Under the pieces are notes generated by a model. That model was not told the origin of the DNA. It saw only the letters and a program-made list of their open reading frames with translations, and made no database searches. A program made the position numbers and the translations under genes. Shown in pieces: positions 51,625-60,862 of a DNA stretch of 64,000 nt. Position 1 is the first letter of the stretch. Every line of letters begins with the position of its first letter. Location: positions 310,001 through 374,000 of the forward strand of contig JBCAXA010000004.1 of NCBI GenBank assembly GCA_038534295.1. The letters are read 5' to 3'. This DNA is from JBCAXA01 sp038534295. Its GTDB lineage: Bacteria; Pseudomonadota; Gammaproteobacteria; Steroidobacterales; Woeseiaceae.

Positions 51625-52440
51625 TCAAGTGCTCTCGCGTAGGATTTTTCCGGCCTTAACCGCCACAACGGCGCCTTCGTCGAGAGGCTCCCAGCCGTCC
51701 TCGTCGAGCGGCACCGAGGCGAAAAGCACCGTCTGCTGATCACGCAATTCCATGTCGAGGCCCGGGCTGTGGATTTCGTTCTGGGCGGCGCAGCTCCAGC
51801 ACTTCTTGATCTGTAGCCCCGGCGGCTTTGGCTCGGTGTGCTCACCGCCTTCTTCGTAGACTCTTCGGTGGCCATGCGCAAACAGGACGTCACCGTCGTA
51901 GTAGAGAAAATTGCCATTACCAAACGCCATCATTTCGTCGCAGAACGCGGCGAAGGCGTCGAATCGTGCATCGACCGTTGGGCGCTCGTCGCCCGCGTAC
52001 AGCGGCGCGATTCGGGTCAGCAGGGTGCAAAACGCGAGTTCTGAATCCGTCTCGCCAATCGGCTCGTAAGCAAGCGAGGCAACGTCGATGCCGTCGAAGA
52101 TGCCGGCAAGCGTGCCGTTGTGTGCAAATACCTGTGTTCGTCTGCCAAGCGCGCGGCGAAACGGATGCGTGTTCTCCATGGTATGCACGCCGCGCGTGGC
52201 GTAGCGCACGTGCGCGATCGCCGTGTCTGTTTCGATGGCGTTATCGGCGATAAACCGCACCCAGATGCTGTCGGTCGCGGGTTCGGGTTCTTTGACCAGA
52301 ATCACATCGCGGTCGCGAGCCATTGCGATACCCCAGCCGTCGCGATTGTTGCGAAGTTTCGATCCGTTGCGCGAAAACTCGTCGAGTGAATATTTCAGGG
52401 TCGTCGGCTCACTGCTCGACATCGCAAATAGTTCGCACAT
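51625..52440 (-). CDS. Class II glutamine amidotransferase (YafJ-like)
   Basis: 271 residues. Starts MCELFAMSSS, so Cys2 becomes the N-terminal nucleophile after Met removal. Further family marks are RDGWGIAMARD, IAHVRYATRG and FAHNGTLAG. No synthase domain is attached, as in YafJ/DUF4443-type proteins. It releases ammonia from glutamine; the acceptor is unknown. Divergent from the next gene. Confidence 0.92.
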   Translation of the reverse strand: MCELFAMSSSEPTTLKYSLDEFSRNGSKLRNNRDGWGIAMARDRDVILVKEPEPATDSIWVRFIADNAIETDTAIAHVRYATRGVHTMENTHPFRRALGRRTQVFAHNGTLAGIFDGIDVASLAYEPIGETDSELAFCTLLTRIAPLYAGDERPTVDARFDAFAAFCDEMMAFGNGNFLYYDGDVLFAHGHRRVYEEGGEHTEPKPPGLQIKKCWSCAAQNEIHSPGLDMELRDQQTVLFASVPLDEDGWEPLDEGAVVAVKAGKILREST

Positions 52441-52639
52441 TGTTTGCTCCGGCGATGGCCTTATCGCTTCTGTATGGTCGTTTCGTCTGCGAATTCTTGC
52501 AGAGTTTGATGTCGGCCGCGGTACGTCGGGCAGCGAACCAAGTCGTGAGCCGATCGCCCCGCTACCGCCTTTTCGTGCCGAATTCCGTTCGCGCCTTCTC
52601 TATAATCGCGCATCCTTGTTCGCGCGGAAACCGATCCCC

Positions 52640-53368
52640 ATGCTCGCTCGCTCAACCGTCAGTCGACTGCTGACGATCGCTTTCGCCTGGCTCGCGCTCG
52701 CATCGCCACCGGCGCTCGCTCAGAACACGGCAGGTGTGTTCGGACCCGTCGTCAACGAGGGGCATCGGTCGGCTCAGTATCGAATCGCGTTCGAGGCAGA
52801 CACCGACGCATTTGCGCACCGGCTGCACTACCAGGAATCGGTCGGCGACGATTTGATGTGGCGAATCGTTGGGCAGGCGCGCAAGACAGAAGACTCGGAC
52901 AACGACTTCGATTTCATCCAAGGCGAGCTGTTCTGGCAGTTGAACACCGGCCGCAGCGGCTGGGACTCTGGGTTTCGATTCGACGCGTTGGTCCGTCATG
53001 AGGGCCGCCCAGGCCTTGCCGGGGTGCACTGGATGAACGACTTCCATCCGGCCGAGCGCTGGCGCTTGCGGGCTGTTGCGATGACCGGCGTGCAGATTGG
53101 CGACGGCGCCGCCGACGGCGTTTTTCTGCAGTTCCGCAGCCAGATCAACTACCGCACGACGCAGGGATACTCGGTGGGCTTAGAAACTTACAGCGGATTT
53201 GGCTCAACCGACGACTTGGCGGGCATTAAGGATCAGAGCCACGAAGTTGGACCGTACTTGGAAGCGGCCTTTGCCGAGCGCTGGACGGTGTTTGCGTCCG
53301 CACTTGCCGGACTCACCGACGGGTCGCAGGACCTCAACCTAAAACTATGGATCACCCGCGGGTTCTGA
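52640..53368 (+). CDS. Hypothetical secreted beta-rich protein
   Basis: 242 residues. Signal peptide ending PPALAQ, then alternating-polarity strands (QYRIAFEADTDAFAHRLHYQ; YSVGLETYSGFG; VFASALAGLTDGSQDLNLKLWITRGF). The last residue is aromatic, as in outer-membrane barrels. No conserved domain is recognised. The ATG at 52640 puts the signal peptide at the N-terminus; an earlier in-frame start would overlap the promoter of the amidotransferase. Confidence 0.75.
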   Translation: MLARSTVSRLLTIAFAWLALASPPALAQNTAGVFGPVVNEGHRSAQYRIAFEADTDAFAHRLHYQESVGDDLMWRIVGQARKTEDSDNDFDFIQGELFWQLNTGRSGWDSGFRFDALVRHEGRPGLAGVHWMNDFHPAERWRLRAVAMTGVQIGDGAADGVFLQFRSQINYRTTQGYSVGLETYSGFGSTDDLAGIKDQSHEVGPYLEAAFAERWTVFASALAGLTDGSQDLNLKLWITRGF

Positions 53369-53420
53369 TTGACATAACTCGAAAAAGCGACGTCTTGAGC
53401 CAGCACCCCGAAAACGCTCG

Positions 53421-53699
53421 TTACGTATCTGTGGACTGTGACCAGCGTTGCCGCAGGTCGGCCACGTGAAACACGAGCGCCGCTATCAACAGGCCCGCGA
53501 CCACTTGCCAGCCGAAGCCCTTGAGCGATGCGCCGAGCGCCAGCATCAGCGAGCCGCCGGCGCCAATGTTGAGCAGCAGTGGCAGCGGTGGGATACCGTG
53601 GCCGGTGCGGGCACGGTACGTAACAAGCACGACGATCTCGAGCACGACAAATACAAGCATGACGTCGACGATTCGGCCCGATTCAATAAGTTGCTGCAT
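53421..53699 (-). CDS. Small membrane protein
   Basis: 92 residues with three hydrophobic segments (VDVMLVFVVLEIVVLVTYRA, LLLNIGAGGSLMLALGASL and VVAGLLIAALVFHVADL). Function unknown. It converges with the preceding gene and is divergent from the diguanylate cyclase. Confidence 0.65.
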   Translation of the reverse strand: MQQLIESGRIVDVMLVFVVLEIVVLVTYRARTGHGIPPLPLLLNIGAGGSLMLALGASLKGFGWQVVAGLLIAALVFHVADLRQRWSQSTDT

Positions 53700-53830
53700 G
53701 TTCTCCCCCGGACTGCACGATGGCGCGACTCTGACCGACCCCGCAGCTGCAATTCAAGCGTTTGGCTTCAGGAGATTACGTTGAAACCGTGGTCTGGGTC
53801 CGGATTCCGCCGCCTTGGCCTGCAACAATA

Positions 53831-55057
53831 ATGGGTCTTCAGGCACCCTCGCCGTTTATGTCGTCACCGATCGTCTACATTCTGGTTGCACTGACGCTGA
53901 CCAGCGCGATCATCGCAGCGACGTTCTATCTCACGTGGCGCTACCTGGGACGGGAAGCACACACGCTGAGCTGGGCGCAAGCGTTTTTGGCCGCAACCGC
54001 GCAGTGGTTGTGCAATCTGCTGTCGCCTTGGTTTCCGAATTTCGAATCGTATTGGCTGTGCGCCAATGCGTTTGCGATTGTCGTGATTACGCTGGGCTTG
54101 AAGGGACACTGTCAGCGGACCAACTGCAAGATCTTGCCAAACAAACTGTGGCCGATGGCGCTCGTCATTTACGGCGCGATCGTTGCGACCACCATCGTCT
54201 GGCCGCACGCGGGTCTGCAAACGGCCATCGCGCCCGGCTTTGCGGCAGCGGCGCTGATTCAATGCGCGATCATCGTGCTACGTCATCGCGAAAGCCCGCT
54301 CGCCGCGGAGTGGGCGACCGCCGGCGCGCTATCGGTTGTCGGCATGATCCAGTTTGCCGCCTCCGTGGTAGCGCTACAGCAGGGCATGGTCGGCGACCCG
54401 GTGTTCCGCGAGCTGTACATGCATTTCAACTTTCTCGCGTTGCCGGGCGGCTATGCCGCGATAGCAATGTTCACCGTGTTCATGCTGGCGTCGGATTTCT
54501 CGCTCGAAATGAAAGCGCTGGCCGTCCACGATCAGCTAACGGGTCTGTACAACCGCCGCGGTTTTGGCGAACACGGCGCTAGGGCTTACGCCACGGCGCG
54601 GCGCACCAGCACGCCGGTCGCCGTCATCGTGACCGACATCGACCGCTTCAAAGAAATCAACGACGGCTATGGTCATGCCACCGGCGACCTCGCGATCGGC
54701 CACTTTGCGCAGCTGCTGATCACCGAGCGGCGCGCCAACGATTTCGCGGCCCGGTTGGGCGGTGAGGAGTTTGCTCTAGTCCTGCCGGGCACCGATCTGA
54801 GCCGTGCGCTGCGGGTGGCCGAGCGCCTACGCCAGCGTGTCGCCGACGCGGCAATGACTACGCCGACCGGACAACTGAGAATCACGGCGAGCTTCGGTGT
54901 CGCAGCGCTGAATGACAGCGACACCTGCTTATCCGATGTCATCGTCCGCGCCGATCGGGCCGTGTACCAAAGTAAGCGCGATGGTCGCAACCGGGTCTCA
55001 CTCGAGTCCTCTCAAATCATTTACGTCGACGAGGCAATCAAGACCGTTCGAGCCTGA
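53831..55057 (+). CDS. Membrane diguanylate cyclase (GGDEF domain)
   Basis: About 408 residues. Seven hydrophobic helices (residues ~10-240) followed by a GGDEF domain: HDQLTGLYNRRGF, VIVTDIDRFKEINDGYGHATGD and the active-site GGEEF. No RxxD inhibitory site is obvious (the residues before GGEEF are FAARL). It makes cyclic di-GMP in response to a membrane signal. The frame opens at 53762, but that stretch reads like tRNA-derived sequence (VRIPPPWP); the ATG at 53831 is preferred. Confidence 0.9.
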   Translation: MGLQAPSPFMSSPIVYILVALTLTSAIIAATFYLTWRYLGREAHTLSWAQAFLAATAQWLCNLLSPWFPNFESYWLCANAFAIVVITLGLKGHCQRTNCKILPNKLWPMALVIYGAIVATTIVWPHAGLQTAIAPGFAAAALIQCAIIVLRHRESPLAAEWATAGALSVVGMIQFAASVVALQQGMVGDPVFRELYMHFNFLALPGGYAAIAMFTVFMLASDFSLEMKALAVHDQLTGLYNRRGFGEHGARAYATARRTSTPVAVIVTDIDRFKEINDGYGHATGDLAIGHFAQLLITERRANDFAARLGGEEFALVLPGTDLSRALRVAERLRQRVADAAMTTPTGQLRITASFGVAALNDSDTCLSDVIVRADRAVYQSKRDGRNRVSLESSQIIYVDEAIKTVRA

Positions 55058-55094
55058 ATCGCGGTAACAAACGCTGCGCTACACTGGCGCAGCC

Positions 55095-56339
55095 ATGCCG
55101 TTGACCGTTCGACTTTGCCTGCTCGCACTTGCCGTCGTCGCCTGCGCCGCCCCGCCGGCGGCGACGCAAGAATTCGATCCGCGTCCCCGATCTTTAGCGC
55201 AATTGGTCGACGATCCGGCCTTGCGCACGCAATTGCTAACCTGTGACGCGACACACCCGAAGCCGACCAGATTCGTAATCGGCCACCGCGGCGCACCGCT
55301 CGAATATGCCGAACACACCGTCGAGTCATACACGGCGGCCGCTCGGCAGGGCGCCGGCCTCATCGAATGCGACGTCACGTTTACCGCCGACGGCGAGTTG
55401 GTTTGCCGTCATGCGCCGTGTGACTTGGCGTCGACAACCAACATCCTCCAAACGCCGCTTGCCGATCGCTGCGAAGTGCCGTTCCGGCGCGCCGAGATCA
55501 ATGCGCTCAATCAAATTGCGTCGCCAGCTTTCGCCAAGTGCTGCACGAGTGCATTGACCCTCGCGGAGTTTCGAACGCTGACCGGGCGTCAGGAACGCGT
55601 CAATCCGCGCGCGTTTACGGTCGATCAGTATCTCGCGCCGCCCGCCGTGACCGGCACGCTGCTGTCGCACGCCGACAGCATTGCGCTGATTGACGCGCTG
55701 GGTGCCGACTTCGCACCCGAGCTGAAGGCGCCAGATCCTGAACTCGGCTACGACGACACCGGCCTGACCGACACTCGGTACGCAGACCTTTTGATCGAAG
55801 CCTATGTCGAGGCCGGCGTACCACCGGAACGCGTTCGGGCGCAGTCTTTTCGGCGCCGTGACCTCGAGCACTGGCTTGCGCGCTTTCCCGCGTATGGCGG
55901 TCGGGCCGTCTGGCTGGACGGGCGGTACGAAACCGACGACTTCGATCCGGAAAACCCAGCCAGCTGGAACCCGTCGATGAGTGAGCTGGCCGCGATCGGC
56001 ATCCAAACGATTGCGCCACCGCTGTGGGTGCTACTCGGCCAGGACGACGAACGAATCGTGCCGTCGGCCTATGCGCGCGCCGCGACGGTGCAAGGCTTCG
56101 ATCTGATCACGTGGACCATTGAGCGTTCGGGGTCGTTGTCCGAAGGCGGCGGCTGGTACTACCAGACCGTCACACCGGTCATCGACAACGACGGCGATGT
56201 CTACGTTGCACTGCGCGCACTGCGCGATGACGTTGGCGTCAGCGCCGTTTTTTCCGATTGGCCTGCAACGATCACCTATTTCGAGCAGTGCGTGCCGCGT
56301 CCGGAGCCGCCAACGGAGACAGAGCATGAACAGGACTAG
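55095..56339 (+). CDS. Periplasmic glycerophosphodiester phosphodiesterase
   Basis: 414 residues: signal peptide (LALAVVACAAPPAATQ), then a GDPD TIM barrel with IGHRGAPLEYAEHTVESY, GLIECDVTFTADGELVCRHAP and WTIERSG near the end. The His-Glu-Asp-His set of the catalytic site is present. It hydrolyses glycerophosphodiesters to glycerol 3-phosphate. The end overlaps the following gene by 14 nt. Confidence 0.9.
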   Translation: MPLTVRLCLLALAVVACAAPPAATQEFDPRPRSLAQLVDDPALRTQLLTCDATHPKPTRFVIGHRGAPLEYAEHTVESYTAAARQGAGLIECDVTFTADGELVCRHAPCDLASTTNILQTPLADRCEVPFRRAEINALNQIASPAFAKCCTSALTLAEFRTLTGRQERVNPRAFTVDQYLAPPAVTGTLLSHADSIALIDALGADFAPELKAPDPELGYDDTGLTDTRYADLLIEAYVEAGVPPERVRAQSFRRRDLEHWLARFPAYGGRAVWLDGRYETDDFDPENPASWNPSMSELAAIGIQTIAPPLWVLLGQDDERIVPSAYARAATVQGFDLITWTIERSGSLSEGGGWYYQTVTPVIDNDGDVYVALRALRDDVGVSAVFSDWPATITYFEQCVPRPEPPTETEHEQD

Positions 56340-56811
56340 CTGTTTGTTACTCGCTGCAGCGGCAGCATTGTTGGGTTGCGCTTCGACCCCCAAAGAAGAT
56401 ACGTCCGCGCGCAACCGCGCGATCGTGCTCGAAGTTTTCGATGCGCTCGAAAGCGGTGATGTCGACGTGCTGCAGCGCTACTTTGATCCGGAAGGCGACG
56501 TGATCGTCGGGCTTAACGTGCGCAAGTATGGCGGCCCCTACCAGACCTTTCGCGAGGCGGCACCGTTCCCGAGCGCCCTCTCCGACGTTACCGTCGACGT
56601 CGAACGGATCTTCGCCGCCGGCGACCAGGTGGCCATACAGTCGATGATCTGCGGCAATCAGGCATACACGCTGCTGGGAATCGAGCCCGCCGGTCGGCGC
56701 GTTTGCTCACGCTACACGAACCTCTATGTGCTCAGAAACGGTCGCATCGTCTCGAACACGGTCGGTGTTTATCGCGACCAAATCCGCGAGCAGCTCGAGG
56801 CCGACGAGTAA
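56326..56811 (+). CDS. SnoaL/NTF2-like lipoprotein
   Basis: 161 residues with a lipobox (ALLGCAST, Cys18) and an NTF2-like alpha+beta cone fold (NRAIVLEVFDALESGDVDVLQ; closing YTNLYVLRNGRIV). GGAG lies 11 bases upstream of the ATG, which overlaps the GDPD gene. Such domains bind small hydrophobic molecules or act as cyclases. Specific role unknown. Confidence 0.85.
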   Translation: MNRTSCLLLAAAAALLGCASTPKEDTSARNRAIVLEVFDALESGDVDVLQRYFDPEGDVIVGLNVRKYGGPYQTFREAAPFPSALSDVTVDVERIFAAGDQVAIQSMICGNQAYTLLGIEPAGRRVCSRYTNLYVLRNGRIVSNTVGVYRDQIREQLEADE

Positions 56812-56829
56812 GGTCTCGCTAGCCACGTT

Positions 56830-59526
56830 TTAGCGCCGCGGTCTCGCGTGCGCGGAGCCGCGAAAGATCGCGTTCATGAAAACGACGTTCAGTCCATCGA
56901 GGTACGCCCGCACGGTCGGGTCCTGCGTAAAGCCAACGACGAAACCGCGACCCGACGCTTGCACGACTGCAAACGGTTTGAAAGCCAGTTGCTCGCGGTT
57001 TTGCTCCCACAAATAGCCGCTCGCCAGCAGTTGCTCGGCGCTCTGGAAACGCACGACGTTGGTACCGACACCAAGCTTGATCGGTGTGTAGATGTCGCCG
57101 CCGCGTACCAAGACATTGAGCGTCTCGGCGACACCCGCAGCCAGCCAGTGGTCCGGGTCGACGTCCGCCCGCGCCAAAATACCCCCGACGGAGTCTGGGG
57201 TTCGTTCCGAGTTCGCAATAGATTCCTGGTACGCATCGGCATCGTCGATCACGACGGCCGGCACCAGCGGCTCCTCGTCGTCGTCCTTTCCGTTCTTGCC
57301 GTTGCCATCCTCGTCATCGGCGATTGCGAACTCCCGGCGAATGTCGAGAAACTCATTTTGCGGGTCGGCCAGATAACGTGTCGCATTGCCAAGGCCAATC
57401 AGCACGCCACCACGCTGCACCCAGTCGGCGAGCAGCTCAACGCCCGCTTCACCCCAGCGTGAGTAACCCGAACCAGAGGTCTCCGGCAAAATCATTACGT
57501 CAAAACGTCCGAGATCGGCGCCCGTTAGACGATCGGCTCTAACGATTGTTACCGGATAGCCAAACTGGCGTTCAATAATAAAGCGCGCATTGCCGGCGCT
57601 GTATGTACGGGTCGGCTCATCCCAAATCATCGCAACACGCGGTGCACGGTGGCGCACAACGCGGCCGCTGCCGAAGTTAGGGCCATCGGTAACCCACGTA
57701 TCGTCCGTGGCGATGACGTCTGCGCCTGTCGCCGCGGCAAGGTCAGCTAATTGCTGACGCACATCGGCCGGGTTGTCGGCGGCGTCCAGAATCAGCGTAC
57801 CGCTCGCGTACCGCGTGTCCTGATGCGTAAACGCTTCGTCGGCGCTCTTGACTGCGAGGCCGCCGCGCAGTGCAGCGGCCAACAGACGTACGGACGACGC
57901 ATCGCCAGCCGGGACGAGATAACTAACCGCATTGGCCGGACCGGTCACCGACCCCGGCACAATGAGCGCCTCGGTCGCAGCGCTCGTTGCCACCGACGGT
58001 ACACGCGAACACGGATTAGCCGTGACGTTCATCATCAACGGCAGCGACCACGCGGTGACATCGTAAATTTCGTCGCGGAGCGCTTTGGCGCGACGTCGCT
58101 CTTGCTCGGCGACGAACGTCTCATCAATCGGCGTGTCGGCATCGAGCAACGTGCGCAACAGTCGTTTGGCCGGCTGCGCAAGACTGATGACATAGGTGCC
58201 AGCGGCATAGCGCTCGCCGCACGCCGAAAACGCCGCATCGGCCACGCCCACCTCGACCCCTTGGCGAACCAACAGCGCCGCTAGCTTGTCGGCACCTGCC
58301 TGGTCGCGTTGCGTTGGAATCAGGTAGCTGCGCACCGACTCCGAGCGACCCTCGCTAATCGCAGAGCGCTGATAGTCGTAGAAGTCGGTCAGCAATTTTT
58401 CGCGATTCGCCGCGGTAACCTCGGCCGTCGACATTGACGTCACGAATTGGTTGCGAACGGTATCGTGGAACGACACCTCAACGCCGTCGTACTGGCGCAC
58501 GAGCAGGCCGCGCGCGGACCCTTGCTCGTAGGTCATCGCGACGCTGCCGAAGTACGACGGCCAACTCGCTCCGTAACCTGGGTAAAACGCGTCATACACT
58601 TCGCGCGTGAAATAATCGAGCCCGAAACGGTCGAACCAACGGGCGTTGTTTTTACCGAACAGCGTCAGGCTGGCGCGCTGATCGGCAGCGAGGTTCGGGT
58701 TGTACGGCACGGCTTCTGGCGCGAAATAATAGGTCTGGTCAGAGCCCATCTCGTGCGCGTCGACAAACGCGACCGGATAGAACTCCTGCACGGCGGCAAT
58801 GCGGCCTAACGTTTCCGGTTGCGTCAGGATGAACCAATCACGATTGAGGTCGAACAGATAGTGGTTGGTGCGCCCGCCTGGCCACGGCTCGTCCTGCTCC
58901 GCGGACAGCCGATCGCTGTTCGGCTCGATGCCCTCGGCCATTTCATAGTGATGAATAAAGCGATCGCGTCCATCCGGGTTTTGGATTGGATCGAGCACGA
59001 CGATCGTGTCGCGAAGAATGTCGGCCACGCGCGGATCGCCACGCGATGCCAGCAAGTGATAGGCGATGAACATGGCCGTATCGGTGCCGGAAACCTCGTT
59101 GCCGTGAACGGCGTAACCCAGCCAGGTGACCGCCGGCTGCGAGGCGATCAGATCCGCGGCAGCGTCGGCACCCAAATTGCCCGCGTTACGCAAGCGCTGC
59201 ATGCCGGCTTTAACCTCATCGAGGCGCGCCATGTTCTCCGCTGACGCAACGACAACGTAGTAAAGATCGCGCCCTTCCCAACTCTTCGCGTAATTGCGGA
59301 CGAGCACTTGGTCCGGCCGCGCCTCGGCGAGTACGTCAAAATAGCGACGAGCATCGTGGGTCCAGGTGATGCGTTCGCCGGACGCGTAGCCGAGTACGCT
59401 TTCGACGGTCGGTACGGACGGGTCGTAGTTGGCGTCCGGCCAGTAAGTGACGGTACTTTGGCCAAAGGCCCAGAGGGGCAACAGCAAACCCAGCAACAAC
59501 CCACAACGCGGCATGGCGACATCCAA
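56830..59526 (-). CDS. M14-family zinc carboxypeptidase, secreted
   Basis: 898 residues. Signal peptide (LLLGLLLPLWAFGQ), then an M14 domain with the zinc ligands in VHGNEVSG and the later VDAHEMGS. The C-terminal half, after residue 480, is a non-catalytic domain with GATase-like sequence (IWDEPTRTYSAGNARF; DVMILPETSGSG). It has an acidic insertion (DDEDGNGKNGKDDDEEP) near 760. Single-gene unit, convergent with the NTF2-like gene. Confidence 0.92.
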   Translation of the reverse strand: MDVAMPRCGLLLGLLLPLWAFGQSTVTYWPDANYDPSVPTVESVLGYASGERITWTHDARRYFDVLAEARPDQVLVRNYAKSWEGRDLYYVVVASAENMARLDEVKAGMQRLRNAGNLGADAAADLIASQPAVTWLGYAVHGNEVSGTDTAMFIAYHLLASRGDPRVADILRDTIVVLDPIQNPDGRDRFIHHYEMAEGIEPNSDRLSAEQDEPWPGGRTNHYLFDLNRDWFILTQPETLGRIAAVQEFYPVAFVDAHEMGSDQTYYFAPEAVPYNPNLAADQRASLTLFGKNNARWFDRFGLDYFTREVYDAFYPGYGASWPSYFGSVAMTYEQGSARGLLVRQYDGVEVSFHDTVRNQFVTSMSTAEVTAANREKLLTDFYDYQRSAISEGRSESVRSYLIPTQRDQAGADKLAALLVRQGVEVGVADAAFSACGERYAAGTYVISLAQPAKRLLRTLLDADTPIDETFVAEQERRRAKALRDEIYDVTAWSLPLMMNVTANPCSRVPSVATSAATEALIVPGSVTGPANAVSYLVPAGDASSVRLLAAALRGGLAVKSADEAFTHQDTRYASGTLILDAADNPADVRQQLADLAAATGADVIATDDTWVTDGPNFGSGRVVRHRAPRVAMIWDEPTRTYSAGNARFIIERQFGYPVTIVRADRLTGADLGRFDVMILPETSGSGYSRWGEAGVELLADWVQRGGVLIGLGNATRYLADPQNEFLDIRREFAIADDEDGNGKNGKDDDEEPLVPAVVIDDADAYQESIANSERTPDSVGGILARADVDPDHWLAAGVAETLNVLVRGGDIYTPIKLGVGTNVVRFQSAEQLLASGYLWEQNREQLAFKPFAVVQASGRGFVVGFTQDPTVRAYLDGLNVVFMNAIFRGSAHARPRR

Positions 59527-59585
59527 TTCAGAAACAACGAAAGGCGCAAAAATAGCGGATGCTGCCGCGAAGTGCGACTGCTGAG

Positions 59586-60059
59586 CTACCCAGTATCGGG
59601 CGGCATCTCGCGAATCTCGGCCTCCACGCCAGCATCGGTCAGCGTAACGATGGCGAGCGCGATTGGCAGCGTGAAGCGTCGCGGGCCAGCACTGCCCGGG
59701 TTGAGATACAGCACGCCATCGCGTCGTTCGATCAACGGCTTGTGGGAGTGGCCAGACACGACGACATCGAAACCGGCCGCCGCCGGATCGAGATCCAGCG
59801 TTTTTAGATCGTGCAGCATGTAGAAGTAACGGCCGCGTAGTTCGATGGCCTCAATGTCCGGTAGGTCGTCGGCCCACTTGTCGATGTTGCCGCGAATCAC
59901 CGTCAGCGGCGCGATGTCCCGCAGCTCATCGATGACCGCCGGCTTGCCGATATCGCCAGCGTGCAACAGCGTGTCGCAGCCGACCAGCTGTTCGCGAGCC
60001 CATGGGCGCAGCAAGCCGTGGGTATCTGAAATCACGCCGATCCGGTAGCCCTGTGTCAT
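59586..60059 (-). CDS. Metallophosphoesterase (YfcE/MJ0936 type)
   Basis: 157 residues with the calcineurin-like metal motifs IGVISDTHG, HAGDIGKPAV, GNIDKW, SGHSHKP and NPGSAG. It is a phosphodiesterase with an unknown natural substrate. The ATG overlaps the nei stop (ATGA), linking it to the lhr-nei repair operon; Lhr helicases are known to be accompanied by metallophosphoesterases. Confidence 0.92.
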   Translation of the reverse strand: MTQGYRIGVISDTHGLLRPWAREQLVGCDTLLHAGDIGKPAVIDELRDIAPLTVIRGNIDKWADDLPDIEAIELRGRYFYMLHDLKTLDLDPAAAGFDVVVSGHSHKPLIERRDGVLYLNPGSAGPRRFTLPIALAIVTLTDAGVEAEIREMPPDTG

Positions 60060-60862
60060 CCAGTGTGCTCGTCAGTCGATTGGCAGCGCGGGCACCAGTA
60101 AGTACCACGATGATGTTGACCCAGCCGTTGGTAAGTGACGACGCCGACATCGCACGCAAGACAGCGTTTGCCGGCACGTCCGTACACCCACAGGCGACCC
60201 GCACCATCGCGTTCGAAACGCGTTACCCGTTTGCCGCCGCCCAGATTGCGCTGCAAGAGATCGGCGGCCAACGCAAACGTGCCGCGCAGGGCCGCATCGC
60301 TCACCTCACCGAGGCGCAGCGATGGCGAATAGCGACCGAGAAATAACAGCTCGCACTTGTAGACATTGCCAATGCCGGCGGCGATGCGTTGATCGAGCAG
60401 CACATCCATCAGCAGCGTTTCCGGTGCAACGATGGCACGCGCCCTAGCCGGCAGTGCGTCAACATCAACGCCTGGCTGCGCAAGATCGGGGCCGAGACGA
60501 GAATCAAGAACACGCTCGCGTACGCTCGGCCGTGCGACGAGCTCGACCTCTTTGGCATTGAAACAAACGTAGTAGGCATCGACGGTGCCGAGCACGAGCG
60601 ACGCACGTCGCGACGGCTTTTGCCAATCGGTCGTCGACGGATAGCTGTGCCACGAGCCGTGCATGCCTAAATGACTGCGCAGCCACAGCCCATTGTCGAA
60701 ACCGATGTAGAGGTGTTTGCCGCGTGCCTCAACCGCGTCGATGCGCCGTCCGACAGCGCGATCGCCACCCCCCATTGCGAGCCGCAAGCTCTCCACCGTG
60801 CGGTTCTCGAGTCGCGGCGCCAGAAACGCGGCGATCTTGTGAATCGTATCGCCCTCAGGCAC
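60056..60862 (-). CDS. nei: Fpg/Nei-family DNA glycosylase (endonuclease VIII-like)
   Basis: About 268 residues from a GTG at 60862, so the mature protein starts PEGDTIHK, with the catalytic Pro and Glu of Nei. A helix-two-turn-helix (GIGNVYKCELLFLGRYSP) and a C-terminal zinc finger (CLACDVG...CPRCQ) are seen. It excises oxidised pyrimidines and cleaves the abasic site. It overlaps the lhr gene by 8 nt and the phosphoesterase by 4 nt, so all three are made together. Confidence 0.93.
   Translation of the reverse strand: MPEGDTIHKIAAFLAPRLENRTVESLRLAMGGGDRAVGRRIDAVEARGKHLYIGFDNGLWLRSHLGMHGSWHSYPSTTDWQKPSRRASLVLGTVDAYYVCFNAKEVELVARPSVRERVLDSRLGPDLAQPGVDVDALPARARAIVAPETLLMDVLLDQRIAAGIGNVYKCELLFLGRYSPSLRLGEVSDAALRGTFALAADLLQRNLGGGKRVTRFERDGAGRLWVYGRAGKRCLACDVGVVTYQRLGQHHRGTYWCPRCQSTDEHTG

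Noticed and set aside
53762..53830. N-terminal extension of the diguanylate cyclase (VVWVRIPPPWP)
   Set aside because: Reads like tRNA-type sequence and lacks a ribosome site; membrane helices begin after the ATG at 53831.
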